From Hymenobacter crusticola (GTDB taxonomy: Bacteria > Bacteroidota > Bacteroidia > Cytophagales > Hymenobacteraceae), in assembly GCF_002154225.1 (NCBI RefSeq), contig NZ_MTSE01000001.1, positions 62,001 through 126,000 on the forward strand: DNA of 64,000 bases, in the 5' to 3' direction. Made by a program: the position numbers and the translations under genes. How positions within the stretch are numbered: the first letter of the stretch is position 1; every line of letters starts with the position of its first letter. Shown one piece after another: positions 1-7,734 of this stretch. The notes under the pieces are model-generated. The model worked only from the letters and a program-made list of their open reading frames with translations, did not search any database and had not been told where the DNA came from.

Positions 1-2
1 AC

Positions 3-614
3 AGCAGCATTTTCAACTACCCCACGCTGAGTTGGGCCGACATTGGCTGCGTGGGCTGGCTCGTAGATGGCGCCGCCATCCTGAACCAGGTGCCGCTGTG
101 CCGCACTTCCTACGGGCCGTATGCCCGCGCCATGGTGCGCGTGTGCAAGGAAGAGAGCTTCCATCAGCGCCAGGGCTTCGAGATTATGCAAACCCTGTGC
201 GAAGGTGCGCCCGAACAAAAAGCCATGGCCCAGGAAGCCCTGAACCGCTGGTGGTGGCCCACGCTGATGATGTTTGGCCCCAAAGACGATGAATCACCGA
301 ACACGGCTAGGTCTATGCAGTGGCGCATCAAGCGCTTCACCAACGATGAGCTGCGCCAGAAATTTGTGGACATGATGGTGCCACAAGCAGAATTTCTAGG
401 CCTCACGGTGCCCGACGCCAAAGCGAAGTGGAACGAGACCAAGAAAGGCTACGACTTCGGTGATGTGAACTGGGAGGAATTTTGGCAGGTGGTGAACGGT
501 AATGGCCTCTGCAACCACGACCGCCTCCAGGCCCGGGTAGACGCTTGGGAAGAAGGCGCTTGGGTGCGCGAAGCCGCGCTAGCTCACGCCAAAAAACGCG
601 CCGCCCGCGTGTAG
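3..614 (+). CDS. paaA: Phenylacetyl-CoA epoxidase subunit A (5' end outside window)
   Basis: The catalytic diiron subunit of the multicomponent oxygenase that epoxidises the ring of phenylacetyl-CoA. Only the C-terminal ~203 residues are visible; the reading frame is open from base 3 and the start lies upstream (the family is usually a little over 300 residues). The visible part contains an E-x-x-H ferritin-like metal motif (KEESFHQ), [12 protein letters not shown] and the conserved tail with ...[15 protein letters not shown] at 51 is an internal codon, not the start. It is the first visible gene of a paaABCD run, about 108 nt before paaB; that spacer holds a palindromic repeat. The identity is firm from family recognition and from the order of the following genes. 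Confidence 0.93.
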   Translation, partial: SSIFNYPTLSWADIGCVGWLVDGAAILNQVPLCRTSYGPYARAMVRVCKEESFHQRQGFEIMQTLCEGAPEQKAMAQEALNRWWWPTLMMFGPKDDESPNTARSMQWRIKRFTNDELRQKFVDMMVPQAEFLGLTVPDAKAKWNETKKGYDFGDVNWEEFWQVVNGNGLCNHDRLQARVDAWEEGAWVREAALAHAKKRAARV

Positions 615-712
615 AAATGCAATAGCTAGAGGCTCATTGTTGAATAACTAGCCAAGAACAACCTAAATAAATAATATCAGCAACGTCAAGGCGCAAGCTA
701 TTGCGTCGAGAC
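610..712. repeat. Degenerate intergenic repeat with inverted ends (copy 1)
   Basis: Spacer between paaA and paaB. The ends are inverted: GCAATAGCT at 619-627 and AGCTATTGC at 696-704. The inner text (TCATTGTTGAATAA, then ATCAGCAACG-CAAG-C-CAAG) resembles the element at 49815-49946, so both look like diverged copies of one short dispersed, non-coding repeat. It begins at the paaA stop codon and does not appear to encode protein. Confidence 0.55.
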
Positions 713-722
713 ATTATTCGCT

Positions 723-1010
723 ATGGATCAGAAAGAATGGCCACTGTGGGAAGTTTTTATCCGCAGCAAGCAAGGGCTCGATCATAAGCACGTGGGAAGT
801 CTGCACGCGGCCGATGCGGCCATGGCCATCCAGAACGCCCGCGACGTGTACACGCGGCGTATGGAAGGCGTTAGCATATGGGTGGTGGAGTCGCGGCACA
901 TCCACGCCTCGAACCCCGACGACGCGGCCGCTTTCTTTGACCCCGCCAATGATAAAGTGTACCGGCACCCTACGTTCTACGAGGTTCCGGATTCTATCAA
1001 ACACATGTAG
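723..1010 (+). CDS. paaB: Phenylacetyl-CoA epoxidase subunit B
   Basis: Small subunit (95 residues, the normal size) of the PaaABCE epoxidase. It begins MDQKEWPLWEVFIRSKQGL, the conserved opening of PaaB, and keeps the HVGSLHAADAAMAIQNARD stretch and the VESRHI-A-(N)P segment. It has no signal peptide, so it is cytoplasmic. In characterised systems PaaB has no catalytic site and helps hold the PaaAC dimers together. ATG at 723 is the first in-frame start after the repeat-bearing spacer. The paaC start follows 10 nt after its stop, so the two are almost certainly co-transcribed. Confidence 0.93.
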   Translation: MDQKEWPLWEVFIRSKQGLDHKHVGSLHAADAAMAIQNARDVYTRRMEGVSIWVVESRHIHASNPDDAAAFFDPANDKVYRHPTFYEVPDSIKHM

Positions 1011-1020
1011 GCCTGAAACC

Positions 1021-1821
1021 ATGCAAGCTACCGCCGACGCGTCCGCTCTTTCCACGTATTCGCCCGAGGTGCGGCAACTGCTGTTCAACTACGTGTTGCA
1101 GCTCGCCGATACCAGCCTGCTGCTCGGCCACCGGCTGTCGGAGTGGTGCGGGCACGGGCCCATCTTGGAGCAAGATCTTGCCATGGCCAACATCGCCCTC
1201 GACTTGCTCGGGGAGACGCGCAGCCTCTACCAATACGCTGCTGCATTGGAAGGGCGCCACCGTAGCGAAGACGACCTAGCTTTTCTGCGCGTCGCCACCG
1301 ATTATCGTAACCCGCTGCTGGTCGAGCAGCCCAACGGCGACTTCGCCCACACGGTAGTGCGGCAGTTCCTATTCGACAATTTTCACTATCATTTCCTACA
1401 GCAACTCCAAGCTAGCCCCGACCAGCACTTAGCCGCCATAGCCGAGAAGTCGGTGAAGGAAGCGGCTTATCACCTCAAGTGGAGCGCCGAGTGGGTTGTC
1501 CGTTTGGGCGACGGCACCGAGGAGAGCCGGCAGCGCATTGAAAAGGCCATCAGCAAACTGTGGCGCTACGCCGCCGAGCTAATGATGCCCACCCCTACCG
1601 AGCAAGCGCTACAAAAGCTAGGTCTTGTTCCCGACTACATCGCCCTCCAACCTAGCGTAGATGCTTACTTAGCGCAAGTGTTTGCGGAGGCAACTTTGCT
1701 TATACCGCAGAACGTGCCACCGCAACTTGGTGGCAAACAGGGCCGTCATTCCGAACACCTAGGCTACATCCTGGCGGAGCTTCAGTACATGCAGCGCACT
1801 TACCCCGGCATGAAATGGTAA
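1021..1821 (+). CDS. paaC: Phenylacetyl-CoA epoxidase subunit C
   Basis: Structural ferritin-like partner of PaaA, 266 residues from ATG at 1021. The same frame is open upstream to 814, but that part overlaps paaB and makes no sense as PaaC, so 1021 is preferred. Recognisable segments are LADTSLLLGHRLSEWCGHGP, DLAMANIALDLLGETRSLY and the C-terminal GRHSEHLGYILAELQYMQR, all typical of the family. In known complexes PaaC binds PaaA but lacks a working diiron centre. Its last codons overlap the start of paaD by 7 nt, implying translational coupling. Confidence 0.93.
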   Translation: MQATADASALSTYSPEVRQLLFNYVLQLADTSLLLGHRLSEWCGHGPILEQDLAMANIALDLLGETRSLYQYAAALEGRHRSEDDLAFLRVATDYRNPLLVEQPNGDFAHTVVRQFLFDNFHYHFLQQLQASPDQHLAAIAEKSVKEAAYHLKWSAEWVVRLGDGTEESRQRIEKAISKLWRYAAELMMPTPTEQALQKLGLVPDYIALQPSVDAYLAQVFAEATLLIPQNVPPQLGGKQGRHSEHLGYILAELQYMQRTYPGMKW

Positions 1822-2324
1822 CCCCGACGCTCACGCCAACGGAACAACAAATCTGGCAACTGCTAGAGGAAGTGTCGGACCCCGAGGTGCCAGTGCTGAG
1901 TATCCTAGACCTAGGTATCGTGCGGGGCGTACGGATGGATGGCGACGAAGTGCACATCACCATCACGCCTACGTACTCGGGCTGCCCGGCTATGAACACC
2001 ATTGCCACCGAAATCCGACTGCGGCTGCTGACCGAGGGCGTTACCAAGCTCTCCATTCATCACCAGCTCAGCCCGGCCTGGACGACGGCGTGGCTCTCAC
2101 AAGCCGGCCGCGAAAAGCTAGCCGCCTACGGCATTGCGCCTCCGCAGAACGATACCACCACGGGCCACGTGCTGAAGCTTTTCGGACAAGATCCTACCGT
2201 GGCCTGCCCACTTTGCCAATCAGACAATACGCACTTAGTCAGCCAGTTTGGCTCTACAGCTTGCAAAGCACTTTACCAGTGCAACGACTGCCATGAGCCG
2301 TTCGACTATTTCAAATGTCACTAA
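1815..2324 (+). CDS. paaD: Phenylacetate pathway Fe-S/zinc assembly protein PaaD
   Basis: 169 residues. The N-terminal half is a MIP18/DUF59 domain (EEVSDPEVPVLSILDLGIV, then TPTYSGCPA with the conserved cysteine). The C-terminal end is a metal-binding knuckle (CPLCQSDNT ... CNDCHEPFDYFKC). PaaD (also called PaaJ in some annotations) is thought to help assemble the metal or Fe-S cofactors of the epoxidase system. It overlaps paaC by 7 nt. The oxidoreductase subunit gene paaE, which usually follows, is absent here; the next gene is the hydratase paaG after a 131-nt spacer with a palindromic repeat. paaE may lie upstream of the window or elsewhere. Confidence 0.9.
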   Translation: MVTPTLTPTEQQIWQLLEEVSDPEVPVLSILDLGIVRGVRMDGDEVHITITPTYSGCPAMNTIATEIRLRLLTEGVTKLSIHHQLSPAWTTAWLSQAGREKLAAYGIAPPQNDTTTGHVLKLFGQDPTVACPLCQSDNTHLVSQFGSTACKALYQCNDCHEPFDYFKCH

Positions 2325-2333
2325 GTAGACGCT

Positions 2334-2424
2334 CATATTGAGCTGGCCGAAGCATTTTTCCCGCAGTGCTAGCTCCGATGCTAGCTCAACAAAGCAGTAG
2401 AGATGCTTCGGCTAGCTCAGCATA
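2334..2424. repeat. Degenerate copy of the GTCATGCTGAGC-type palindromic repeat
   Basis: The paaD-paaG spacer carries an imperfect inverted repeat. The left arm, CATATTGAGCTGGCCGAAGCAT, runs over 2334-2355 and the right arm, AGATGCTTCGGCTAGCTCAGCAT, over 2401-2423. The arms match, with more differences, those of the near-perfect element at 44802-44887, so this is a decayed copy of the same dispersed family. Confidence 0.6.
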
Positions 2425-2455
2425 ACGCGCCCTTATCCCTTCTTGAATTTCCACT

Positions 2456-3238
2456 ATGCCTGAAACTGCTCTCCTTTTCTCCCTCGACGCTGGCGTCGCC
2501 ACGCTGCGCCTCAACCGGCCGGAAGTCTTCAACAGCGTCAATAAGCCGCTGGCGCTGGCCTTGCAACAGCACTTGCGCGAGTGCCAGCAAGACGCTGCGG
2601 TGCGGGCCGTTGTGCTTACGGGAACGGGCAAGGCGTTCTGCGCCGGGCAGGACTTGGCGGAGATAACCGGCCCCGATAGTCCCGAGGTTTCGGAGATTGT
2701 GGAGAGGCATTATAACCCCATCATCAAGTTAATCAGAGACTTAGAGAAACCCGTACTAGCGGCCGTGAACGGCGTGGCAGCTGGTGCGGGCGCTAACATT
2801 GCCCTCGCTTGCGACATCGTGGTGGCCAAGGAATCCGCCGCTTTTATTCAGGCATTCAGCAAGATTGGGCTGATTCCCGACAGCGGCGGCACGTACTTTT
2901 TGCCCCGCCTAATTGGCCTGCAACGCGCCTCCGCCCTCATGCTCACCGGCGACAAGGTAAGCGCCACTGAAGCCGTGCAGATGGGCATGATCTATAAAGC
3001 CTTTTCCGATGATGCCTTCGACGGTGAAGTAGCAGCGCTGACCAAAAAGCTAGCCCAGATGCCCACCAAAGGCCTCGCCTACACCAAACAGCTCCTGAAC
3101 GGCACCTTCGGCAACGACCTGGAGCAACAGCTTCGCGCCGAAGGTGACTACCAGCTTCGGGCGGGCCACACGGCCGACTACCGCGAGGGCGTGGCGGCTT
3201 TTCTGGAAAAGCGTCAACCTAGCTTCACTGGCCAATGA
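2456..3238 (+). CDS. paaG: 1,2-epoxyphenylacetyl-CoA isomerase (enoyl-CoA isomerase family)
   Basis: 260-residue crotonase-fold protein, the normal PaaG length. It has the oxyanion-hole segments TGTGKAFCAGQDL and AAVNGVAAGAGANIALACD, and the PaaG-like FSKIGLIPDSGGTYFLPRL. There the aspartate stands where hydratases usually carry the second catalytic glutamate. PaaG converts ring-epoxide-CoA to the oxepin and later shifts a double bond. The stop codon overlaps the start of paaH in ATGA, so the two are translationally coupled. Crotonase subfamilies are hard to separate by eye, but position between paaABCD and paaH supports the call. Confidence 0.87.
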   Translation: MPETALLFSLDAGVATLRLNRPEVFNSVNKPLALALQQHLRECQQDAAVRAVVLTGTGKAFCAGQDLAEITGPDSPEVSEIVERHYNPIIKLIRDLEKPVLAAVNGVAAGAGANIALACDIVVAKESAAFIQAFSKIGLIPDSGGTYFLPRLIGLQRASALMLTGDKVSATEAVQMGMIYKAFSDDAFDGEVAALTKKLAQMPTKGLAYTKQLLNGTFGNDLEQQLRAEGDYQLRAGHTADYREGVAAFLEKRQPSFTGQ

Positions 3239-4413
3239 TTATCGGAATTATCGGCAGCGGCGCTATGGGCGCGGGCATTGCGCAAGTAGCCGCTACGGCG
3301 GGCCACACCGTGCGCCTACTCGACCAGACCGAGGCAGCCCTGGCGCGCGCCCAGCAGAGCATTCAAGCGAACCTCCGCAAGCTAGCCGAGAAAGGCAAAC
3401 TAACCGGAGCAGCCGTTGAGGCGGCCGTAGCTAGGGTGCAGCCCACCAGAGACTATTTAGACTTCTCCGACTGCGGCTTGGTCCTAGAAGCCATTGTAGA
3501 AAATCTGGACGCCAAGCAGCAGCTTTTCAGGCAAATAGAAAGCACTGTGAGTGCCGAATGCGTGCTGGCCAGCAACACATCGTCGTTGTCAATCACGTCG
3601 CTGGCGGCAGCTTGCCAGCACCCCGAGCGATTTATCGGCATTCACTTCTTCAACCCAGCCCCGCTAATGCAGTTGGTGGAAGTGATTCCGGCCGTGCAGA
3701 CGCGGCCTGGGCTCGCTAACGAAATCAAGCAACTGCTACACGCCTGGGGCAAGGTGCCCGTGCTGGCTCAAGACACGCCTGGCTTCATCGTGAACCGCGT
3801 GGCGCGGCCCTTCTACGGCGAAGCCATTCGCCTACTAGAAGAAGGTCTGGCCGATGCCGCGACCATTGATTGGGCCACGACCGAGCTAGGTGGCTTCCGC
3901 ATGGGGCCGTTTGCCCTCATGGACTTCATCGGCCACGACGTGAACTACCGCGTCACGGAGTCGGTGTTTACCTCCTTTTTCTATGACCCGCGCTACAAGC
4001 CCTCATTCACCCAGAAGCGGCTGCTAGAAGCTGGCTACCTAGGTCGTAAGTCGGGCCGCGGGTTTTATAATTACCAAGAAGGCGCGCCACCGCCCGAACC
4101 GGTGCGCGACGCGGAGCTAGGTCGCACCATTCTTCACCGCATCCTAGCTATGCTCATCAACGAAGCTGCGGATGCCTTGGCCTTCCAAGTTGCCTCTCGT
4201 GACGATCTAGAGCTAGCCATGACCAAGGGCGTGAATTACCCGAAAGGCCTGCTGACTTGGGCCGACGAGTTAGGGTTGCCAAACGTGCTAGCTACGCTGG
4301 ACCAGCTCTACGACGATTACCGCGAAGACCGCTACCGCGCCAGCGCCTTGCTGCGCCGCATGGTGCGGGCCGAGCAAACGTTCTTTCCGCAAGAAGCCTT
4401 AGCGAACCGCTAG
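3235..4413 (+). CDS. paaH: 3-hydroxyacyl-CoA dehydrogenase
   Basis: 392 residues. The N-terminal Rossmann fold begins at the start codon (MIIGIIGSGAMGAGIAQVAA, GxGxxG-A). SNTSSLSIT and GIHFFNPAPLMQLVEV follow, with the catalytic histidine in HFFNP, and then two C-terminal helical 3HCDH domains (TPGFIVNRVARPFYGEA; KSGRGFYNY). It oxidises 3-hydroxyadipyl-CoA with NAD+ in the lower phenylacetate pathway. The start is coupled to paaG by ATGA at 3235-3238. The gene is notably rich in CTAG, often as CTA-GGT (Leu-Gly) or CTA-GCC (Leu-Ala). Confidence 0.92.
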   Translation: MIIGIIGSGAMGAGIAQVAATAGHTVRLLDQTEAALARAQQSIQANLRKLAEKGKLTGAAVEAAVARVQPTRDYLDFSDCGLVLEAIVENLDAKQQLFRQIESTVSAECVLASNTSSLSITSLAAACQHPERFIGIHFFNPAPLMQLVEVIPAVQTRPGLANEIKQLLHAWGKVPVLAQDTPGFIVNRVARPFYGEAIRLLEEGLADAATIDWATTELGGFRMGPFALMDFIGHDVNYRVTESVFTSFFYDPRYKPSFTQKRLLEAGYLGRKSGRGFYNYQEGAPPPEPVRDAELGRTILHRILAMLINEAADALAFQVASRDDLELAMTKGVNYPKGLLTWADELGLPNVLATLDQLYDDYREDRYRASALLRRMVRAEQTFFPQEALANR

Positions 4414-4442
4414 CTAAGGCTCCCACTCCCACCCCACTCACG

Positions 4443-6494
4443 ATGCCTGCCATTCTCGAAAACTATGCCCTGGGCCGCTGGATGCCCGGCTCAGGCCAAA
4501 CGCAAGAGCTTTACGACGCTTCCACCGGCGAAGTCATTGCGCTGGCTGATGGCGAAGGTCTGGATTTTGCCGCGATGCTCGACTACGGACGTCGGGTGGG
4601 CAACCCCGCCCTGCGCCGAATGACGTTTCATGAGCGCGGCCGCATGATCAAGGCCCTTGCCTTGTACCTAACCGAGCGCAAGGAGCAGTTCTACACGCTC
4701 AGCTACCGCTCGGGCGCCACCCGTGCCGACTCCTGGATTGACATTGAAGGCGGCATCGGCAACCTGTTTGCCAACGCCTCACTACGCCGCAAGTTTCCGG
4801 ATAAACCGTTCTACGTAGATGGCGACCCAATCGGTCTGTCGAAGGGCGGCTCGTTTATGGCCCAGCACCTGATGGTGCCGCGCGAAGGCGTAGCGGTGCA
4901 TATCAACGCCTACAACTTCCCCATTTGGGGCATGCTGGAGAAGATAGCCGTGAACCTGCTCGCGGGCATGCCCGCCATCGTGAAGCCGGCCGTGCCTACC
5001 GCTTATCTGACCGAAGCGGTGGTGCGCGAAATAATTGCCTCCGGCATTCTGCCCGCGGGCGCCCTGCAACTGGTCGTGGGCTCGGGCCAAGGCATTCTTG
5101 ACCACGTGAACTACCAGGATGTCGTCACCTTCACCGGCTCGGCCGAAACCGGGCGTAAGCTCAAGGCGCATCCCCGCATCATTGCCGAGGCAGTACCCTT
5201 CAACCTGGAGGCGGACTCGCTCAATGCCGCCGTGCTAGGCCCCGATGCCGTACCGGGCACGCCAGAGTTTGAGTTGTTTATCAAGGAAGTGCGCAAAGAG
5301 ATGACGGCGAAGGCTGGGCAGAAATGTACGGCCATTCGCCGGGCTATCGTGCCGGAAAACCTGCTGGAAGACGTGCAGATTGCCTTGGGCAAAGCCCTGG
5401 CGCAAACCACCATTGGTCACCCCTTGGCGGAGGGGGTGCGCATGGGCGCGCTGGCCGGCCTAGACCAAGTAAAGCGCCTACGCGAGAAAGTGCAGCAGCT
5501 AGCCCAAAACACGCCCATCGTGTACGGCGACCTCGACAACGTGCAGGTCATCGGGGCCGATTGCAAAACGGGTGCGTTCATCTCTCCCATTCTGCTGCTG
5601 AATTCGGAGCCGTTCCGCTTCACCGACTCGCACGAGGTAGAAGCTTTCGGGCCGGTGAGCACGCTCATGCCGTACAAAACCCTAGACGAAGCAATCAAGC
5701 TCGCAAACATGGGCAAAGGCTCGCTCGTGTGTTCGGTAGCGACCAACAACCCACAGGTGGCGCAGGAGTTTGTGCTAGGTGCCGCCACGCACCACGGCCG
5801 CATTTTGGTACTCAACCAGGAAGTGGCCAAGGAAAGCACCGGCCACGGCTCGCCACTGCCGCTGCTCATCCACGGCGGGCCGGGCCGGGCCGGCGGTGGA
5901 CAGGAAATGGGCGGCATGCGCGGCGTGGAGCATTTCATGCAACGCGTGGCCGTGCAAGGGTCGCCCACCATGCTGACGGCCATCACCGACGTGTATCAGC
6001 AGGGCGCTAAGCAGTTCGAGCGCGACAAGCATCCCTTTCAGCACCACTTCGAGGAGCTAGAAATCGGGCAAACCTACACCACGCACCGCCACACCGTCAC
6101 GGAGGCCGACATCACCAACTTTGCGCAAGTGTCCGGCGACAATTTTTACGCCCACGTGGATGCTACTTCCCTGGAGGGCACGCTGTTTACGGGGCGCGTG
6201 GCGCACGGCTACTACATTCTTTCCAAGGCGGCTGGTATGTTCGTGGACCCGCGCAAAGGACCCGTGCTGCTGAACTATGGCCTCGACGAATGCCGCTTCA
6301 CCAAGCCCGTGTACCCTGGCATGACCATCGGCGTGAAGCTGACGGTGAAGGAAAAAGTTGCCCAAGAGAAGCGCTCCGAAGAAGATGTAGCGAAAGGCAT
6401 CGTACGCTGGCTTGTAGATGTATCCGACGAAATCGGCGAAACAGTGGCCGTGGCTACTATTTTGACCATGGTGAAGAAAAAGAACCAGGAATAG
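4443..6494 (+). CDS. paaZ: Bifunctional oxepin-CoA hydrolase / 3-oxo-5,6-dehydrosuberyl-CoA semialdehyde dehydrogenase
   Basis: 683 residues, as in E. coli PaaZ. ATG at 4443 opens MPAILENYALGRWMPG, the family N-terminus; the same frame is open upstream to 4257 but overlaps paaH. Residues ~1-515 form an aldehyde dehydrogenase (NAYNFPIWGMLEKIA, TFTGSAETGR, NLEADSLN with the catalytic Glu, KAGQKCTAIRRA with the catalytic Cys). Residues ~535-683 form a MaoC (R)-hydratase domain with the Asp/His site in VSGDNFYAHVD. The hydratase domain opens the oxepin ring and the dehydrogenase domain oxidises the resulting reactive semialdehyde. It lies 29 nt after paaH and is probably in the same operon. Confidence 0.95.
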   Translation: MPAILENYALGRWMPGSGQTQELYDASTGEVIALADGEGLDFAAMLDYGRRVGNPALRRMTFHERGRMIKALALYLTERKEQFYTLSYRSGATRADSWIDIEGGIGNLFANASLRRKFPDKPFYVDGDPIGLSKGGSFMAQHLMVPREGVAVHINAYNFPIWGMLEKIAVNLLAGMPAIVKPAVPTAYLTEAVVREIIASGILPAGALQLVVGSGQGILDHVNYQDVVTFTGSAETGRKLKAHPRIIAEAVPFNLEADSLNAAVLGPDAVPGTPEFELFIKEVRKEMTAKAGQKCTAIRRAIVPENLLEDVQIALGKALAQTTIGHPLAEGVRMGALAGLDQVKRLREKVQQLAQNTPIVYGDLDNVQVIGADCKTGAFISPILLLNSEPFRFTDSHEVEAFGPVSTLMPYKTLDEAIKLANMGKGSLVCSVATNNPQVAQEFVLGAATHHGRILVLNQEVAKESTGHGSPLPLLIHGGPGRAGGGQEMGGMRGVEHFMQRVAVQGSPTMLTAITDVYQQGAKQFERDKHPFQHHFEELEIGQTYTTHRHTVTEADITNFAQVSGDNFYAHVDATSLEGTLFTGRVAHGYYILSKAAGMFVDPRKGPVLLNYGLDECRFTKPVYPGMTIGVKLTVKEKVAQEKRSEEDVAKGIVRWLVDVSDEIGETVAVATILTMVKKKNQE

Positions 6495-6497
6495 TAG

Positions 6498-6587
6498 CCC
6501 GCAGAAGCCGCCGTGTTCGCGCAGAAGACACAGTAGTCGTTCGACAAGTCTCAGCGCCTTCTGCGCGAACACGGCGGCTTCCGCGGG
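6498..6587. repeat. 30-bp inverted repeat between paaZ and the next hydratase
   Basis: The arms are 6498-6527 and 6558-6587. They are complementary over 30 bp with one mismatch (CTTCTGCGGG against CTTCCGCGGG) and separated by a 30-nt loop. The structure fills almost the whole 3' spacer of paaZ. No T-run follows the stem, so it does not look like a simple intrinsic terminator. It could be a dispersed palindromic repeat that also stabilises or attenuates the paa transcript. Confidence 0.75.
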
Positions 6588-6606
6588 AACCAATCAATTG
6601 CACTCC

Positions 6607-7365
6607 ATGACCCCCAAAGTAGAAACCCAGACCGACGGCCTAGGAATCACCACCGTTTCGTTTTTTCATCCGGCGCACAACTCCTTGCCCAGCAGCCTTC
6701 TGACCGAGCTAGCTGATAGCATCACGGCCGCAGGTCAGCAGGAAAACACCAAAGTTATCGTGTTGCGTAGCGAGGGCGAGCGGACGTTTTGCGCTGGCGC
6801 TAGCTTCGACGAGCTCATGGCCATCCAGGACGAAGCCCAAGGCCTCGCTTTTTTCTCCGGCTTCGCCAAGGTGATTAACGCTTGCCGCACCTGCCCCAAA
6901 ATTATCGTTGGGCGGGTGCAGGGCAAAGCCATTGGCGGCGGTGTAGGCGTGGCAGCAGCAACGGATTATTGCTTCGCCTCCAGCCAAGCTGCTGTGAAGC
7001 TCAGCGAGTTAGTAGTTGGCATTGGCCCCTTCGTAGTGGGCCCGGCAGTCGAACGCAAGATTGGGCCCGCAGCGTACGCGCAGCTAGCACTAGATGCGGC
7101 CGAGTTTCGGCCCGCTACTTGGGCCAAGGACCGCGGCCTATACGCTGAGCTATTCGACACGGCAGCCGAGCTAGATACGGCCGTGCAGGCTTTTGCCGAA
7201 AAGCTAGCCTGCTACAATCCGGAAGCTTTAACGGCTTTGAAACAAGTATTTTGGGAAGGCACTGCTCATTGGGACACACTACTCGTGGAGCGTGCCGCCA
7301 TCAGCGGACGGCTGGTGCTGTCGGAATTTACGCGCCACGCTATTCAGCAGTTCAAAAGCAAGTAG
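6607..7365 (+). CDS. Enoyl-CoA hydratase/isomerase family protein (PaaF-like)
   Basis: 252 residues from ATG at 6607; a TTG nine bases earlier (6598) is possible but less likely. It is a crotonase fold with an oxyanion-hole segment at RTFCAGASFDELM and a second at GRVQGKAIGGGVGVAAATDY. The later part, ELVVGIGPFVVGPAVERKIG, resembles the branched-chain/methylglutaconyl-type hydratases more than PaaG. Its place at the end of the paa run suggests it acts as the 2,3-dehydroadipyl-CoA hydratase (PaaF role), but this is inference. It is separated from paaZ by a strong stem-loop. Membership of the family is sure; the exact substrate is not. Confidence 0.75.
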   Translation: MTPKVETQTDGLGITTVSFFHPAHNSLPSSLLTELADSITAAGQQENTKVIVLRSEGERTFCAGASFDELMAIQDEAQGLAFFSGFAKVINACRTCPKIIVGRVQGKAIGGGVGVAAATDYCFASSQAAVKLSELVVGIGPFVVGPAVERKIGPAAYAQLALDAAEFRPATWAKDRGLYAELFDTAAELDTAVQAFAEKLACYNPEALTALKQVFWEGTAHWDTLLVERAAISGRLVLSEFTRHAIQQFKSK

Positions 7366-7734
7366 GCTGTACCTGGACAGGAACGCAAGCTCGTAACCTC
7401 TGCCAGCCCCTATAAAATAAAACACCTGCTAGCTGGGATAAGACAGCTAGCAGGCTCTATAACAATACACACGAATCAGAACCAGCGTGTTAGAATAGCT
7501 TATAAACAGACGTCAATACGTGCAATAATAAGGGGTAAAATTTGGTAACGCTGTTCAAGTGAAACAGCTGTCATTTCTTGATTGAAGTCGCAGTGTAGGC
7601 TAATGATCCTGCTTTTTTCTGTAGCAATATTAGGCTACCTAGCCGCCGTGCGAAATACCTATATCTAGGTATTTTTTGGAGAATATTTAGGCCCTTGCAA
7701 CAGTGCCCTGGCGGTAGCCGTAGGCAGGCGGTTG
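7366..7734. other. 369-nt convergent spacer with two small hairpins
   Basis: This lies between the last paa gene and the convergent GH95 gene. It holds a hairpin with arms 7425-7434 and 7445-7454 (CCTGCTAGCT / AGCTAGCAGG). A second hairpin at 7653-7674 (AAATACCT / AGGTATTT) is followed by a T-run and may terminate the paa transcript. I see no gene and no promoter I can defend. Confidence 0.5.
7653..7678 (+). terminator. Possible intrinsic terminator of the paa operon
   Basis: 8-bp stem (7653-7660 / 7667-7674), 6-nt loop, then a run of T to 7677. The stem is AT-rich and therefore weak, but it lies between convergent genes where a terminator is expected. Confidence 0.4.

Noticed and set aside
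4257..4442. N-terminal extension of PaaZ
   Set aside because: It overlaps paaH in another frame and has no PaaZ similarity; ATG at 4443 matches the family start.
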